DNA of 64,000 bases from Euryodendron excelsum (lineage: Eukaryota > Streptophyta > Magnoliopsida > Ericales > Pentaphylacaceae), in the NCBI GenBank assembly GCA_033060915.1, contig CM065382.1:6439501-6503500 (forward strand). Reading direction: 5' to 3'. Both the position numbers and the translations under genes were made by a program. Below, one piece after another: positions 28,399-40,472 of the stretch. Each line of letters starts with the position of its first letter. Positions within the stretch are counted from its first letter, which is position 1. Under the pieces are notes generated by a model, which was given only the letters and a program-made list of their open reading frames with translations, was not told the origin of the DNA and searched no databases.

Positions 28399-29299
28399 CT
28401 GGGAGGCAGAGAAGAGAAGGTGGTTGGCGAAAGCGTAGAAACCGAGGAGAATCGACTGGGGTTTGACGGAAATCTGGCAGATGGTGAGTAGATTACAAAG
28501 GGAAGGCGGTGAGGGTGGAGAAAGAAAGACGAGAGAGAGAGAAAGAAAGAGAAGGATTGTTGCTCATGCGTCTACCACCTTTTGTTTTATTTCTCCTCTC
28601 ATTATGTCCTGTTTGGAGAGGGGAAGGTGGTGGTGGCGGTAATGGTGTAGAAAGAGAAAGAGAGGAGAGAGAAAGGATGGTTGAATAAGAGAAGGAGAAC
28701 GTATGCTCCTGTGTACTTTAGCTAGGTACTTCAAAGGACAAGAAGACCCTTGTGAGTTTTTCCAAATACCACCAGGGTCTTGGATACTTTTAACATATAT
28801 ACCCCAGTTACAAAAGTACCCTCATAATCTGGTATTGTTTTTAATGTTTTTGTTCATCTCCATTATGGTCCACTTCCCTCGTGTGTTAGATTAAAGTTTG
28901 GACCCGCTGATTCAACGATGTGCTTTATTTTTTTTTCAATTAAAATTTTATTTTTATCTTTTCATAGACTTTTAGTTTATATTTTGACTTTTTTTTTTTG
29001 CAAATTAAAATAAAAGTTAGTAAAAAAAAGTCATATGTTATTTGAGAAAGTAAGGGCTAATCCAAATGTGGGTGAGTAATCATTTAATTGAAATGGGGCC
29101 AAATTAAAGCTTTAAAATTAAAGGAGACCGATGAGTTTAGGTTTGATTTGCCAATGCTTAGCAAAATTCCAACCTTGCATGTGCTTTGGTTAACAAAAAT
29201 GTTATCCAAGTGATAGTCCTTAAATTCCTTTCCAAAAGGATAGTAGTGATCACAAGAATGTTCCGCATGATTGCTTACCGTGGCCCTACACTCAGATCA

Positions 29300-29472
29300 A
29301 CGGCTTGGGTCCCGAGTTTTCAAAATTCTTTTCAGATTCTATAAATTTTTGTGTGTTTATAATAAGAAATAGTTTATTGGTTTCCCTAAAATTTAGAAAA
29401 CTTTACCTTAATCCTTCAAAATTCAAAATTTTTTACCTTGACTCCGCTTAACAAAATTTATGGGTCCACCTT
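29300..29472. repeat. Repeat family R1, copy 1
   Basis: Shares with the copy at 29991 a colinear series of blocks: GTTTTCAAAATTCTTTT-like start, AATTTTTGTGTGTTTA, CTAAAATTTA, and TTTTTTACCTTGACTCC-like end. The match is over about 170 bp with many point differences. The ends are less complete than in copy 2. Confidence 0.65.
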
Positions 29473-29990
29473 GTTGCTTAATTTTTTGTTTCGATGATGA
29501 TTAATTAATTATAAATTGAGTCTTAAATGTTCTAAAACAATAAATTGGAAAGAAGTCTTAATTTTCACTAATCAACTCACAAAACCAATGTTCAAGAAAA
29601 TTTCACAAAACCAAGATGGATTTGAGAGGCAGACATAGGATCAGATGACAACTTTTCTGATATCCCTCTCAATCTACACAATCAAATGGGATGGTGAGGG
29701 GTGGCATGTGTGGTTGTATACATTTGTACATGCATGCTTTCAATTTCATGTGACCCTTGTTCACTGCTCTACTGGCTATTTGTCACCTCTACCTACCCTC
29801 GTGTTCCATGACTTCTTCAGGAGAGCTAGAAGTTCATGATTTATAATGGCATTAATGAAGGTCTCAAACAAATATGGAAAATGGTAGTAATCTAGTTACT
29901 CTAGATAATTAGCAAGACCTTAGTGCATGAGATTCTCGTTATCGTGAGAATTTTTATTTTTTTTTTGAAAAATATCAAATCTACGCAGTT

Positions 29991-30191
29991 AAGGGCGGAC
30001 CAACACTAAGGCCAAGGGACCCCCAGCCCCTGAGTTTTTAAAATTTTCTTAATCCCTTATTTATTTTTGTGTATTTAGAACATGATATAGCGTATTGACC
30101 CTTCTAAAATTTAAGAAAAATTATCTCAGCCCTCAAAATTTTAAAATTTTTTACATTTGCCCCTCTTCAACAAAATTTCTAGATCCGCCCG
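29991..30191. mobile_element. Repeat family R1, copy 2, with short inverted ends
   Basis: It opens with AGGGCGGACCAAC and closes with AGATCCGCCC, whose reverse complement is GGGCGGATCT, so the ends are short inverted repeats. The interior matches copy 1 at 29300. GGGCGGA ends are typical of a widespread class of small plant DNA transposons (hAT-like). No clear target duplication is visible. Confidence 0.6.
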
Positions 30192-32779
30192 TAAGCAGGC
30201 TTATCCTATATTTAGGAATACTATTTTCGTATTTTGAATGGAACAACCTATGCCAAGGCCCGACCTCTAGCCTGACTGAATTTAAGGTATTGAATGAGTC
30301 TTTTGAAATTGGAACTGCAAAACAAAATTTTTCACTACCCAACAATGAAGAATAGAAACCTTTAAGGTAGTGAATGGTCATGCATCCTGGGAACATGTAT
30401 TTGGGAAGTCATAGTAGCAAAACTACATCCATAGATTGTGCTCCATTCTATGGGAGACATACATGGGTCATTCCAGGCAGCAAAACAAGGTCTGACACAA
30501 CAACTTCACCACTTGCAGCTAGATTATCACCACATTGGTCTACTAACAGGAAATATGGAGTAACAGTTAATATGGCTTTTCTAGTTCATAAAATGCCACC
30601 CACAGCCACGTGCTTGTTGGACAGACATCTACTAATGGGTGACACATTAGTTGGGATCTCATAACCTGTCCAACAGGTACGACTGTAGGTAGACATCCTC
30701 TTCTAATACTCTCAGGGAAAGGGCATCATGGTATTAATGTGACTGTCCAAATGCTTGATCTGAGAAGGGTGGTCTAACTGATTTAGTAAGCTTCATTAGT
30801 GTTATCCATGATGGAGTCCCCCAAAGGATAAATCACTTAAAGAGTTAAACCCCACCAACCAACCATAAAAATGAAAGGGAAATTTTTTAAAAGATGAACT
30901 GGTGGGATGAAAAAAGACCATTCATATATATATATACTCTTTATCCAAAAAAGAAAAACCCAAATAAGGCAAACCCTAGAAACCAGTAAAAAGTGAAAAA
31001 CGATGCCACGTCATCGCCACATCAGATTTTTTTAAATACCAAAGGCTGACTCCACTGGGATATATATCAAGCTGAGTACCCTTTGAAAACTAATAAGTTT
31101 CAAAACATCAAGTATGATATTCGATAACTATAAGGATAGCCGCCCCTTCGTAAGAATAGGACTTCAAATTTGATTCATTTTCACATTCTCTATGATTCGT
31201 AATTATTCATGTAATGCATAAAAATTTATATAATTTATGTGAACAGTAATCTTGCATAAGTTTAAGAGAGTATTCAATCAACAATTTGAATACCTATGAT
31301 AAATAAATAAATAAATAATCTGAACACCTATAATAAATAAATAAGTATGATATTAAATAAGTGTGCAGCTGTTTATAAATCAACTGTGCCTCATGCATCC
31401 AAACAATCATGGTTCAATCCAGCAAGTACTTGTGGATGAGCTGAAACTTGTTAAGAACACTGGGTCCTAGACCTCATTGTCAACTGGTCAAAAATAGTAT
31501 ACTAATACTATTCCTAGTAGAACTGGTCAAAATATGAGCTTCTATTTGGCAAGTAGCAATTCGGTCAAAAGATAAAATTAAAGGGGAAATATTGAAAGTA
31601 CAATCCCTGCCCGTGTTAAATTTAAGAGAATAGTTACGTTGCCGGTAGCGCTGTACAAGCCCGATAAAGTAATAAGTCAAAACGCTGCACACCTTATAAC
31701 AAAAATAAAAAAATATTTCAAGAATTTCATAGGGTAAAAAACATTAATGGATTACGCACTGTGTATGTAGTTTCCCTAATAAACAAAGCAAGAAAATAAT
31801 TAACAAAATAACATTGTAAAAGGGTAGTTGCGTCAATTCACAGCTTGGAAATTGGGATTTCAGATAGGGAAGTGTAGGTGACACGGGATTATTCGTGTGG
31901 GAAGGGCCCGGGTAAGGGATAGTTTGGGGATTTTAAGGGTTAAATGCGTGGGGTACCCAAAGTCATGGCTTATTATTAAGAGCGCTGGGTTTGGTTGGTG
32001 GCAAAGACGAATGAGAGTGAGAGAGAGAGAGAAAAAGAAAGCACCGACGATGCGGTGATTGGATGGGCGGCCTGCCATCTAAGCGTTTAGATAACGTCCC
32101 GCCAACCCCAGCCCCAGCGCCCCTACACAGACTCCAGGAACAAAAAGGAAATTCATTTAAGGGCAATTATAAATCATAACTTTTTGAAAATTCTAAACTA
32201 CTATTTAAGAGGAGTATTTATTAATTTTAAAAGATAGATTCAGAAATATTTTTAAGACTATTCGTAAAAAGAAGTTCTCGGAAATTTGTGGGGGTTAGCT
32301 ACCCCTCTGAGCCTATAGTGGTACCGTTGCGGTATTTACTATGTACTTATACAAATAAATACATTAATAAATCATATAAAATCATAAATGACATCAATTT
32401 AGTGCGTATGTGTGATTATGAGGTAAATATTTATCCATTAAAAAAAAGAAAAAAAGTATATGAGCTAAATTCTTTCCCTATTAAGGAATTTACCTGAATT
32501 TCTCATGGGCAATCAGTACTAATGCGTTTTTTTTTTATTTTTTTATTTTTATGTATGATGATCTAGGCATGGCTTATAATCATCCTACCATATACAAACA
32601 TATGAAGAAATTATTCACTATTTTTGAAGTACCAAATCTAAAAAATGTTCAATATCATGGATAACTTGTTACTTGTTAGGGGTTGATTTCATCCTCCCTT
32701 TACTTTTTTGATGTATCATAAAAAACAAAAAATTAAATAAAGACAAAATTATACATACAGCTGCACATGACAATAAGAC

Positions 32780-32953
32780 GGTGTTTGGACCATTAATTTA
32801 TAAATTATAGATAATAAGTTATAAATTATTTTTTAAAATAATTTTTTTTAAAAATTAAATATAAATTATTTTTTTAAATTACTTATTTTAAATATATTTT
32901 AAAAAAATTATAAACAAAAATTATAAACTATTAAATAAGCGGCTCCAAACACC
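32780..32953. mobile_element. Small MITE with GGTGTTTGGA ends (174 bp)
   Basis: Left end GGTGTTTGGA, right end TCCAAACACC. The interior is nearly pure A/T and self-complementary (TTATAAATTA and its inverse). GGTGTTTGG ends are frequent in plant hAT-type MITEs. The flanks do not show a clear duplication. Confidence 0.65.
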
Positions 32954-34556
32954 TTTTAAATATACAACTTACATAAGAGGCTACGTGGCTTGTAGAGAGA
33001 AGTTCGATGGGGGTGGGACGTACGGTGATCCCAGAAGGCCAGACAACGAAACCTTATCACAATCCGAGAAACACAAATCCACCAACACTAGCGGTACGCG
33101 GAAAAGTCCACCAGCGGTTGACACGTGTGGAAACTCAACTCCCAATTCACACTTTGCCCGTGACCTGTACGTGCGAGACGTCAAAACTAGCCCATAGAAT
33201 GGGCCGAACCTGTCACAGCCCACCTGATGTTTGATCAAGAGTCAAAATAAGCAAAGCAAGCCATTCGGTCGACGCCACGCCCCTTAGACCGCTTGACATC
33301 TACTTTAACGCAAAGTACCGCTACGCCACCGTCTCGGTGGTAGCCACACGTTTTGTTGACTTAAAAATTAACATGTGTTTGGTTAATTTATGCGCATTAT
33401 AATTATTTTTTTAAATTTAATTAAAAATAAATTACTTAAATTGAAATTAAAATATTATAAAAATTAAATTTTTTAAAATAATTTTTAAACTTAACCAGAG
33501 TTAAATTCTTAATTTTTTAAAAAAATATTAAAAGTCTTAACCAAGGACGCTAACCTAATTGATTGCAAGTTTAAAGGTTTGAGCCGACTGGTCCACTCCC
33601 AATATAATTATTGTTATTATTATGCGGTTCCATCTCCTCTAGCCGCTTAGCACATACAAAACAAGAGTCAAGACAAACGTGGTAGTATTTTTATGTAATT
33701 TAAATTAAATTAATATGAAATCAAAGTTGAATTCAACCTGTAAGTTTTAACTTGTGTCAAAGCAACATACATTAGTAAATATTCAATTTACATTAGAGCA
33801 TTGAGTCTTTTTGGCAGAAGTTTATTTTTTTTTATCATAGGGTGTCCAAGGCTTTAATTGACTACTTACCAAAATTCATGTATACTTACCGTCCACATAG
33901 ATCATATAAATTTTATGCATTGTATAAATAATGAATAGAGATTAGTTGTTGAAGATCTCATAAAGGCCATGCAAATTTGGCTTATTATGGTAATAAAGCA
34001 TTTTTTCTTGTGATATTATGGTTAGCGCAACAAGAAGCCGAAAAGTTGATTATTTAAATTTAATTTATTTAATTTTTAAGATGATTGTCACGAGTTAAAC
34101 TCAAGTTACTTCACTTTTTAGTGCTAAATTTATTAAGAAGTAATTAAAAAATTAATAAATTTTAAAATATATTTAAACATGACTCATTTACGTAACAAGT
34201 CGATATTAAATAATTTTTTAACAAGTGAAATAAAAGTCAAACTCAAGTAATTTACATCCCTAATTATGATAAGCTACCATTTGTCATTCGAATATCCCAT
34301 CCCCCTGCGTTGGGCTCATGGGCCCAATTACCAAAAATACAGAAGAGTTGTAAAAAAAAAAAAAAACTGAGGCGGTTGGACTAATTGATCGACCCGATCC
34401 GCTACCACCGACACTATCCACTATCCTGGGAGTTTGGGACCAACGGGCATTTGCTAGGGTGAGCGAGAAAGTTTTGGGTAACTGCGGCGAGCAGAGGATT
34501 AGGGTTTTACGAATTTGTGAAAGCGTTGCTTCTGTTACGAATCAAAAGCCACAACA

Positions 34557-35874
34557 ATGATCTACGACGTCAACTCACCTCTCTTCAGGTCCTTCCTCAG
34601 CCAGAAGGGAGGTTCCTCTGACAAGAGGTATTCTTTTTTCTCTCCATATCTCTCTCCGTGCTTATCCATGGCCTAGTAGTAGTTGTTTAAACACGCACAT
34701 ATATATATATATATATGCATGCAAATTTGGTGGTCTGTTATTGCAGCGTTCAAATCCTCCTTGCATTGAAACAAGTTTCTCTCAATATCTTAGTACGTCA
34801 CTGAGATTGTTCTGTTTAGTAACGTTTTCATTTTTGTCAAATTCTCGTTTCTTGTGTGAAATATAACGTAATTCTAGTATATCTTTGTCAAACAAACCAA
34901 TTTTTCAAATTAAACCTTTACAAGCTGTAGGAGGAATGAGCTAACGTTGAAATGTCCTGATTTTAGAATTACTGATGGGAAATTGCTTTTCGATTTGTTG
35001 GCTTTTGTTTGGCTAGGGCCTTGTTTTATATGCAGTTTGCAAATTCTTGTATACATTTTGGATTTAGCAATTATTTTGATAAACAAAAAGATGTTCTATG
35101 TAACCTATGGGAGGAGGAAGATAGAATTATGAATCAGACATTGGATGGCTAAAGCTGAGTTGCTTAAACCCTGAACTAGTCAGACTAATACCGACTTTCC
35201 TCCAACTGTCACCCTCATATGTATTTGTTTCAACATGGTGAAATGCAAGCTGTTTTCCCCATTAAAGAGAAAAGAGATCTGGTACTTGGTGCCTTCTATT
35301 GATTTTGCTGATTATTGTGAAGTTGAATGCCTCACGTTAACTTTCTGGGACTATTTGTAGCGGCTTTTTTAGTGAGTAGCCAAAGCAATGGCAGTAAATT
35401 TCAACAAATGCATAGCTTACAAACTGGTTATTGTTAGTTTTTATTTTATATTTTTTTTATGATGTTGAGGTGGAAATGGGTTGATCTCTTCAATGGAGAT
35501 TCAGTTTGAACACTGCTCAAGGTTTCCTTTTTTGTTTTTTAATTTTTGGTTGGTGCATGCTCTGCTATTGTCTTTTAGTCCACTGCTGTGGGTCAGGGTT
35601 GGAACATCCACCTCCAAATTCATGCATTGATCTGTCTTGCCATTTGAATTGAATGCTCTGCATCTGGTGACCAGTGCTGGATATCCACCACTTTGATAGA
35701 CATCTTTATAATAATGAAAGTACATTTAGTCGTATATTTGGTCATCTGGTATTTTTTCGATGTGCTTCTAACATTTGGATTTAACTTGTTGGAAAATCTA
35801 GGAAAACTGAGGAGCAGAAACCAAAGGAACAAAGGCCAAAGGCTAATGAAAATAAGCCTGTTATGACAGAATGA
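34557..35874 (+). CDS. Small conserved-looking 47-aa protein, two exons
   Basis: Exon 1 (34557-34627) and exon 2 (35802-35874) join through AAGAG|GTATTC and TCTAG|GAAAAC in phase 2. They encode 47 residues: MIYDVNSPLFRSFLSQKGG, a basic SSDKRK junction, then a Lys/Glu/Pro-rich tail ending NKPVMTE. I recall similar short open frames in other plants but not a function or a name. There is no signal peptide, membrane segment or zinc site. The N-terminal DVNSPLFRSFLS segment looks like a short binding motif and the tail like disorder. The ATG has an AACAATGA context. The length and clean splice sites make it more than chance. The intron (1.17 kb) shows nothing else. Confidence 0.65.
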
Positions 35875-38223
35875 TAGCTATGTGATCAAGCTCTGGCATG
35901 GTGTTGGATCTTTTAAATGCAATAATGAACTATATTACGGACCTATTTTGAAGTGAATTTGGTTACTGATGAGACTTGTACTTGAATTTTGTAAGTTTTT
36001 CCTATCTATATACTGTTTGGAAACAGATGTTATGAGTTTGTAATGGGCAACTCTTTTGAAATGCAGTATGCTTTAGTGAGTTTGATCCTTTCATTATGGG
36101 TTGATAAGTTACGCCTGATAGCAATTGGAAGGTTGGCAGTTGCTTCGGCACCTTATATCTTAGTGACTGCAACCCTGGACTGATTTTATGATTGGAATGT
36201 TTGATGGTTGTCTGCTTCTATATGAAATATAAAAAATGTTATTTGGATTAAAAATTTGTTGAAATTTACCATCTTAAATGTGGTTTCCATCTTTTGTGTT
36301 CTTTTCTTTATTTGTTGTTTTTGTTGTTGAAATCTGTTGCTGCAGTTTCTGATGGTATTTGCCTGTCAATGTTTTAAGTGGTATTGAAGAGAAAACATTA
36401 TTTCTAGGTAGAATTTCCAGAATTGGCTCATAGGTTGCTCTACCAAGTATCAGACTCTTGATGACTTTTTGTAGAAGGATTCAGTTTTCATGCACCCTCT
36501 TCAACTTTATGAGAAGAGTAACACAGATGATTATTAGTGTCCACATTGGGTGGTTGACTAACAAAGAGATCCTTTCTCTAGGAAAAAATATCCAAGGCAG
36601 ATGGATACAGTCAACAGCCTTGGGTCCCATGATGTATGATTATTCTCATACCCACTCTTCTGGGTCCAGTGGTCTTAACCCTACAAAGGGTGCACTTACT
36701 ATCGAGGCATTGAGTTGGTAAAAGATTCTGAATAAGTAAACTGAGAAATTTTGCCCAACTCTTTTGATTGGTCTCTATAGTCATTCCAACCCATTGAAAA
36801 TGGAAGTCCGGGGGTCACGGACTGATGTCAGGTGAACGCAAATAATTGAGCTTTGAATTAATAGACTCTAACCCAAGGGATGCCCCATTGGTTATGGGCC
36901 TTCAAACTTTGCTCACGAGTCCGATTCGAGCCCCAGCACCCACCTCCAACCTTTTTCCCCTGCTCATGAGCCTGGTTCGAGCCCTAGCAGCCACTCCCAA
37001 CCCCAAATTATGTGTAGTATATCTTGAAGTCCTAAAAAAATCACGTCAACAATCCAGCCAGACTGTGTAGTGGCTGGTGATTCGTGCATTAGACTGCTCT
37101 TTTTAAGGAGAAGGTGGTCATGTAGCTCCTCAAAGGCCACTTTAACTCAAAACCAAGCTACATTTTTCCTTCATGTTAAGTGTGTTCTCTTTTTCTTCAA
37201 TGAAGAGAACCAGAGGACAAAAGCTTTCCAGGAAGGGATGAAATCGTGTAATGAAGGGATTTTGCCATTTTGGTTCAAATTCACAAGGAAAAGAAAATCT
37301 TAGTAGATTTACAGTAATACCCTTATGAGTATGATTAAAAGGGCAACAAACAAACATATGGGTCCCTCTAGGTTGCATGTATGGCATGCACTTCAGTGGG
37401 CATGAGTGCTTCCCCCATGTGAATATGAAACCCATCTGATCACCTCCTGTCTCCTGTTCTCACTCCTCACCCACTCTTCACGGCTATACCCAAACTACCC
37501 TCATATCTATCTTCCAACTACAACTTAGTATACAGCAAATAAGATTGTACATTGTCCAATCCACAGAAGTATAGAAAAAACATTCAGGTTGCTCTCTTCA
37601 AGGTATACGTAGCTGTTCTTCTTGTCTGCTAGAGGTGACTGTCAAAGATGAGATATAGCTATACATGTGTATATATATATGTAGTCTGTGTACAGGGAAG
37701 ACAACTGCACGGTTTTGTGGTGGTTTTGAATGTTTTGCCGATTAGTTATAAATTTGTCAATTTGGAGTAGGTGAGAAATTGGATTGAAGATGATAGTCAA
37801 TTAACAAAATGTGATCACCTGGTCCATTCCAATGAAAGCTTGTGAAAAAAGAATTGTGTTAAGTCCGACTCCAATATGTGAAATTAAAAGAGCAGCTTAA
37901 TGCACAAGACTCATGAGGTATGAAAAAAAGAAAGTAAGATGTATGCATGTTTGCCTCTCTCGTGTGAAGAGGCTATTTTCGTGCTTTGAAATGTATAGCC
38001 AATAATCTCGTTGGTGGTGGTGTAGAATCTCGTTGATACGAAGGCCATATGGGCACCTGATTAGTTAAATCTGTCTTTATATGCTACGAGATATACTATA
38101 CTGAAAGAGCTGTGTGAAAGGCTTTTTGAGTAAATTTCGACAGGAAAAGGTAAAACATTTGGTGGTTACAAAAGGTGAAAAAGTTTCTAAAGAAAATGCT
38201 CTTTCTTTCCATTGTTAGTTAGA

Positions 38224-38255
<32 letters not shown>

Positions 38256-38410
38256 CATTCCCTTCATTCACGCCGCTTTCATTTCCACCATCACACATTT
38301 CTTTCCCATCTGCCAAAACAAAGCATAGATTGTACTCTCTTCTTCCCCATTCCATCACAATCTTCCATTCTCCATCTGTCTCCCGTCTTTCTACAGACCT
38401 CAGAGAGAAA
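35875..38410. other. Intergenic region with a possible SINE and CT-rich leader
   Basis: This holds the 3' UTR of the 47-aa gene, AT-rich DNA without a supported gene, and a tRNA-like repeat at 36870-36995. Its right end is the CT-rich 5' flank of the next gene, including (CT)13 at 38224-38250. Confidence 0.5.
36870..36995 (+). repeat. Possible tRNA-derived SINE head with a tandem B-box-like segment
   Basis: A segment CATTGGTTATGGGCCTTCAA is followed by GATTCGAGCCC (near 36924), then about 50 bp later by GGTTCGAGCCC (near 36972). Both resemble the RNA polymerase III B box (GGTTCGANNCC), and the first part resembles an A box. The two 40-bp units starting GCTCACGAG and GCTCATGAG are a tandem duplication. 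No poly(A)/poly(T) tail or flanking duplication is clear. Confidence 0.4.
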
Positions 38411-39628
38411 ATGTCTGAGCTGTGCTTGTCAAGCACCCCCAAGACCACCCAATTCTCTAGTCTCCTTCTCTCTGACTTATTTCTATTTTTCTCTTTCATT
38501 CTCTCTCACCCTCTCTATTTCTCTTACTTCATCTTCTTCTCCCCACACCTTCTCAAGCTGCTCTCATTTCTCTCTCCTCTTTTCATCACCACTTCACTTC
38601 TCCTCCTTGGATTCCTCACTCTCTCTCCCGGCCTCGTTCATGAGAACTCTCACGAATTATCTGAATCCAGAATGGGTTTCCTCCTCTCAACATACCATGC
38701 AGTTACAGAGAGATTAAGGTCGTCAAAGACAGACAATCAAGACGAAGAGTTTCATCACTTCGAGGAGCTTGAAGCATACAAAATGGTGTTTGATACATCA
38801 ACCTTCTATGCAAGAGAAAATTCAGATGAAGTTTTGGAGTTGAAATACGAAGAAAATTGCTTCCAAGCTCTTGAACCACCTCTTCTCAAGTACTCCAGTG
38901 AAGAATGTTCGGGTTGGAGTACATTTGAATCGTTGTTTGATAATTTAGAAGAGAAAACAGTGGAAATTGCTTGGCAAAAGATCACCCAGCCTATCAAGGA
39001 AGCAAAGAGATTAGAAGGGTTGTTGATTAAAGAATTGGATGATTTTGAAAACATGATTTACAATGTGGAAGAGAAGAAAGTTGAGCTATCAAGCGTCAAT
39101 TCCGATAAAGTTGAAGTAAAAAAAGAAGTGTCATTAGTGAGAAGCGGATCCAAATGTCGGGAAAGTCCAAATTCAGATCATGGTGGAGATTCCACTTCAA
39201 AGTTCTTGGAAAGTCCAAGTTCGCGGACATTGGATTCAAGTCTTGGGACCTATGGATCGATGAGAAAAGAAAAAGAATGGAAGAAGACATTGGCTTGCAA
39301 GCTTTTCGAGGAGCGACACAATGTGGATGGTGGTGAAGGGATGGATTTGCTCTGGGAGACATATGAAGCAGATTCAAGTAATAAGGCCATGCCAAAAATC
39401 AACACCAAGAAGAAGAACAGGAAGAAAAGCGAGCCTGAATACTACGAGGAGAATGACGATGATGAGGAAGAGGACATGAATGGGCAGTTGTGTTGCTTAC
39501 AAGCTTTGAAATTCTCAGCAGGGAAGATGAATTTGGGAATGAGGAGGCCTAATCTTGTGAAGATTTCCAAGGCAATCAAAGGGATTGGATGGTTGCACCG
39601 TGTGACCAGGCATGGCAAAAAAGGGTAG
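38411..39628 (+). CDS. Plant-specific membrane-anchored protein (405 aa)
   Basis: An intronless gene, with the ATG at 38411 being the first ATG in frame. The N-terminus has two strongly hydrophobic segments rich in Leu/Phe/Ser (about residues 18-44 and 46-72). The remainder is soluble and charged: an acidic, coiled-coil-like middle part (LEEKTVEIAWQKITQPIKEA and following), a Lys-rich linker and an acidic run (ENDDDEEEDM). The ending is well conserved in plant relatives as I recall them: KTLACKLFEERHNVDGGEGM, DLLWETYEAD and LQALKFSAGKMNLGMRRPNL. Such proteins are often labelled 'ribosomal protein L34Ae-like' or DUF proteins, names without functional proof. I infer a tail facing the cytosol from an internal membrane. 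Confidence 0.8.
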   Translation: MSELCLSSTPKTTQFSSLLLSDLFLFFSFILSHPLYFSYFIFFSPHLLKLLSFLSPLFITTSLLLLGFLTLSPGLVHENSHELSESRMGFLLSTYHAVTERLRSSKTDNQDEEFHHFEELEAYKMVFDTSTFYARENSDEVLELKYEENCFQALEPPLLKYSSEECSGWSTFESLFDNLEEKTVEIAWQKITQPIKEAKRLEGLLIKELDDFENMIYNVEEKKVELSSVNSDKVEVKKEVSLVRSGSKCRESPNSDHGGDSTSKFLESPSSRTLDSSLGTYGSMRKEKEWKKTLACKLFEERHNVDGGEGMDLLWETYEADSSNKAMPKINTKKKNRKKSEPEYYEENDDDEEEDMNGQLCCLQALKFSAGKMNLGMRRPNLVKISKAIKGIGWLHRVTRHGKKG

Positions 39629-40472
39629 ACTTGAAATTAGATTTTAACTAGCTTTGTGTTAATTTAATTTCTGTGTACCAAAATATGTGTATCTGTTTTA
39701 AGAAATTATAAGTATATCTGTTCTTTGTTTAGTCCTTGCATGAAGAACCCATTTATCCTTCTTTACTTCTATTTGGTCTGGTTTTCTCCAAGCTCATCAA
39801 TCGTAGAGTAGCACCTTAGACAAGGAGGTGCTAGTAATCTGCTTTCAGGAATGATACAAACTTCCTTTAGGACTGAGGCATCCTGTAATTACTTGATGGA
39901 AAGCAGCATATATATATATACTGAAGCTCTGCCCATCTGTGGTTTGATTATTTTCCATCTTTCAATGGATTTCATATTGGCATGCTCAACACATCTGAGG
40001 GAAGACCACTGTTGTCATCTGATGCTGTCTCAGTTGATCCCAGAGGATTCAGCTTGCTTATTCCAACAATTTGACTTCCTTGCAGATCCCAATTTCTTTC
40101 AATTAGCAAATAAGTTAGACAGTAAACGATCCAAAAATGGATTTTCTTATGGTCCCATGGTGGGATTTGGAAACCTGTCTGTTACCAATAGATAGAATTG
40201 GAATTCTTAAGATTTCCATTTGGGAAAGGGGAAGATAATCTTGGAGCAGAGTCTCATTGAACTAATATGTGTATAGTGTGATCATTCTCAACATATTCTT
40301 CTACCCATATTATGATTTTACAATATAAGAGCCTTTGACTAATCTTGATAACTGTGTGTTCTTTCACAGATTCATACTAATGGCTCTAACCCAGATTTCT
40401 TCTGCTGAGCTAGTAGCCTTTATTACTACCACTGCTACTTTCAAAGTCCTCCCTATCAGTATCACTCCTGCA
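39629..40472. other. Convergent 3' flanks, no gene seen
   Basis: Between the ends of the membrane-anchored protein gene (plus) and the B3 gene (minus). An open frame of 114 codons at 39851 has no signal, motif or splice support, and I regard it as chance. Confidence 0.5.

Larger units (their letters stand above)
28700..34500. other. Gene-poor intergenic region with repeats
   Basis: About 5.8 kb without a supported gene. It holds two copies of one repeat family (29300 and 29991), a small MITE (32780) and ATAAATAA repeats (31296-31345). A GC-richer patch at 31960-32130 has a GAGAGA tract, and another at 32985-33340 has a CACGTG box (33122) and ACGTGCGAGACGTC-like motifs. Either patch could be a promoter remnant. 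The open frames there overlap in several phases and match nothing I know. Confidence 0.5.

Noticed and set aside
32981..33238. Overlapping 70-85-codon frames in a GC-richer intergenic patch
   Set aside because: Three frames on two strands are open at once because of base composition. No domain or splice context was seen.
33570..33620. tRNA-like string (AGGTTTGAGCC) after GATTGCAAGT
   Set aside because: No acceptor stem, anticodon arm or correct spacing. No true tRNA gene was found anywhere in the window.
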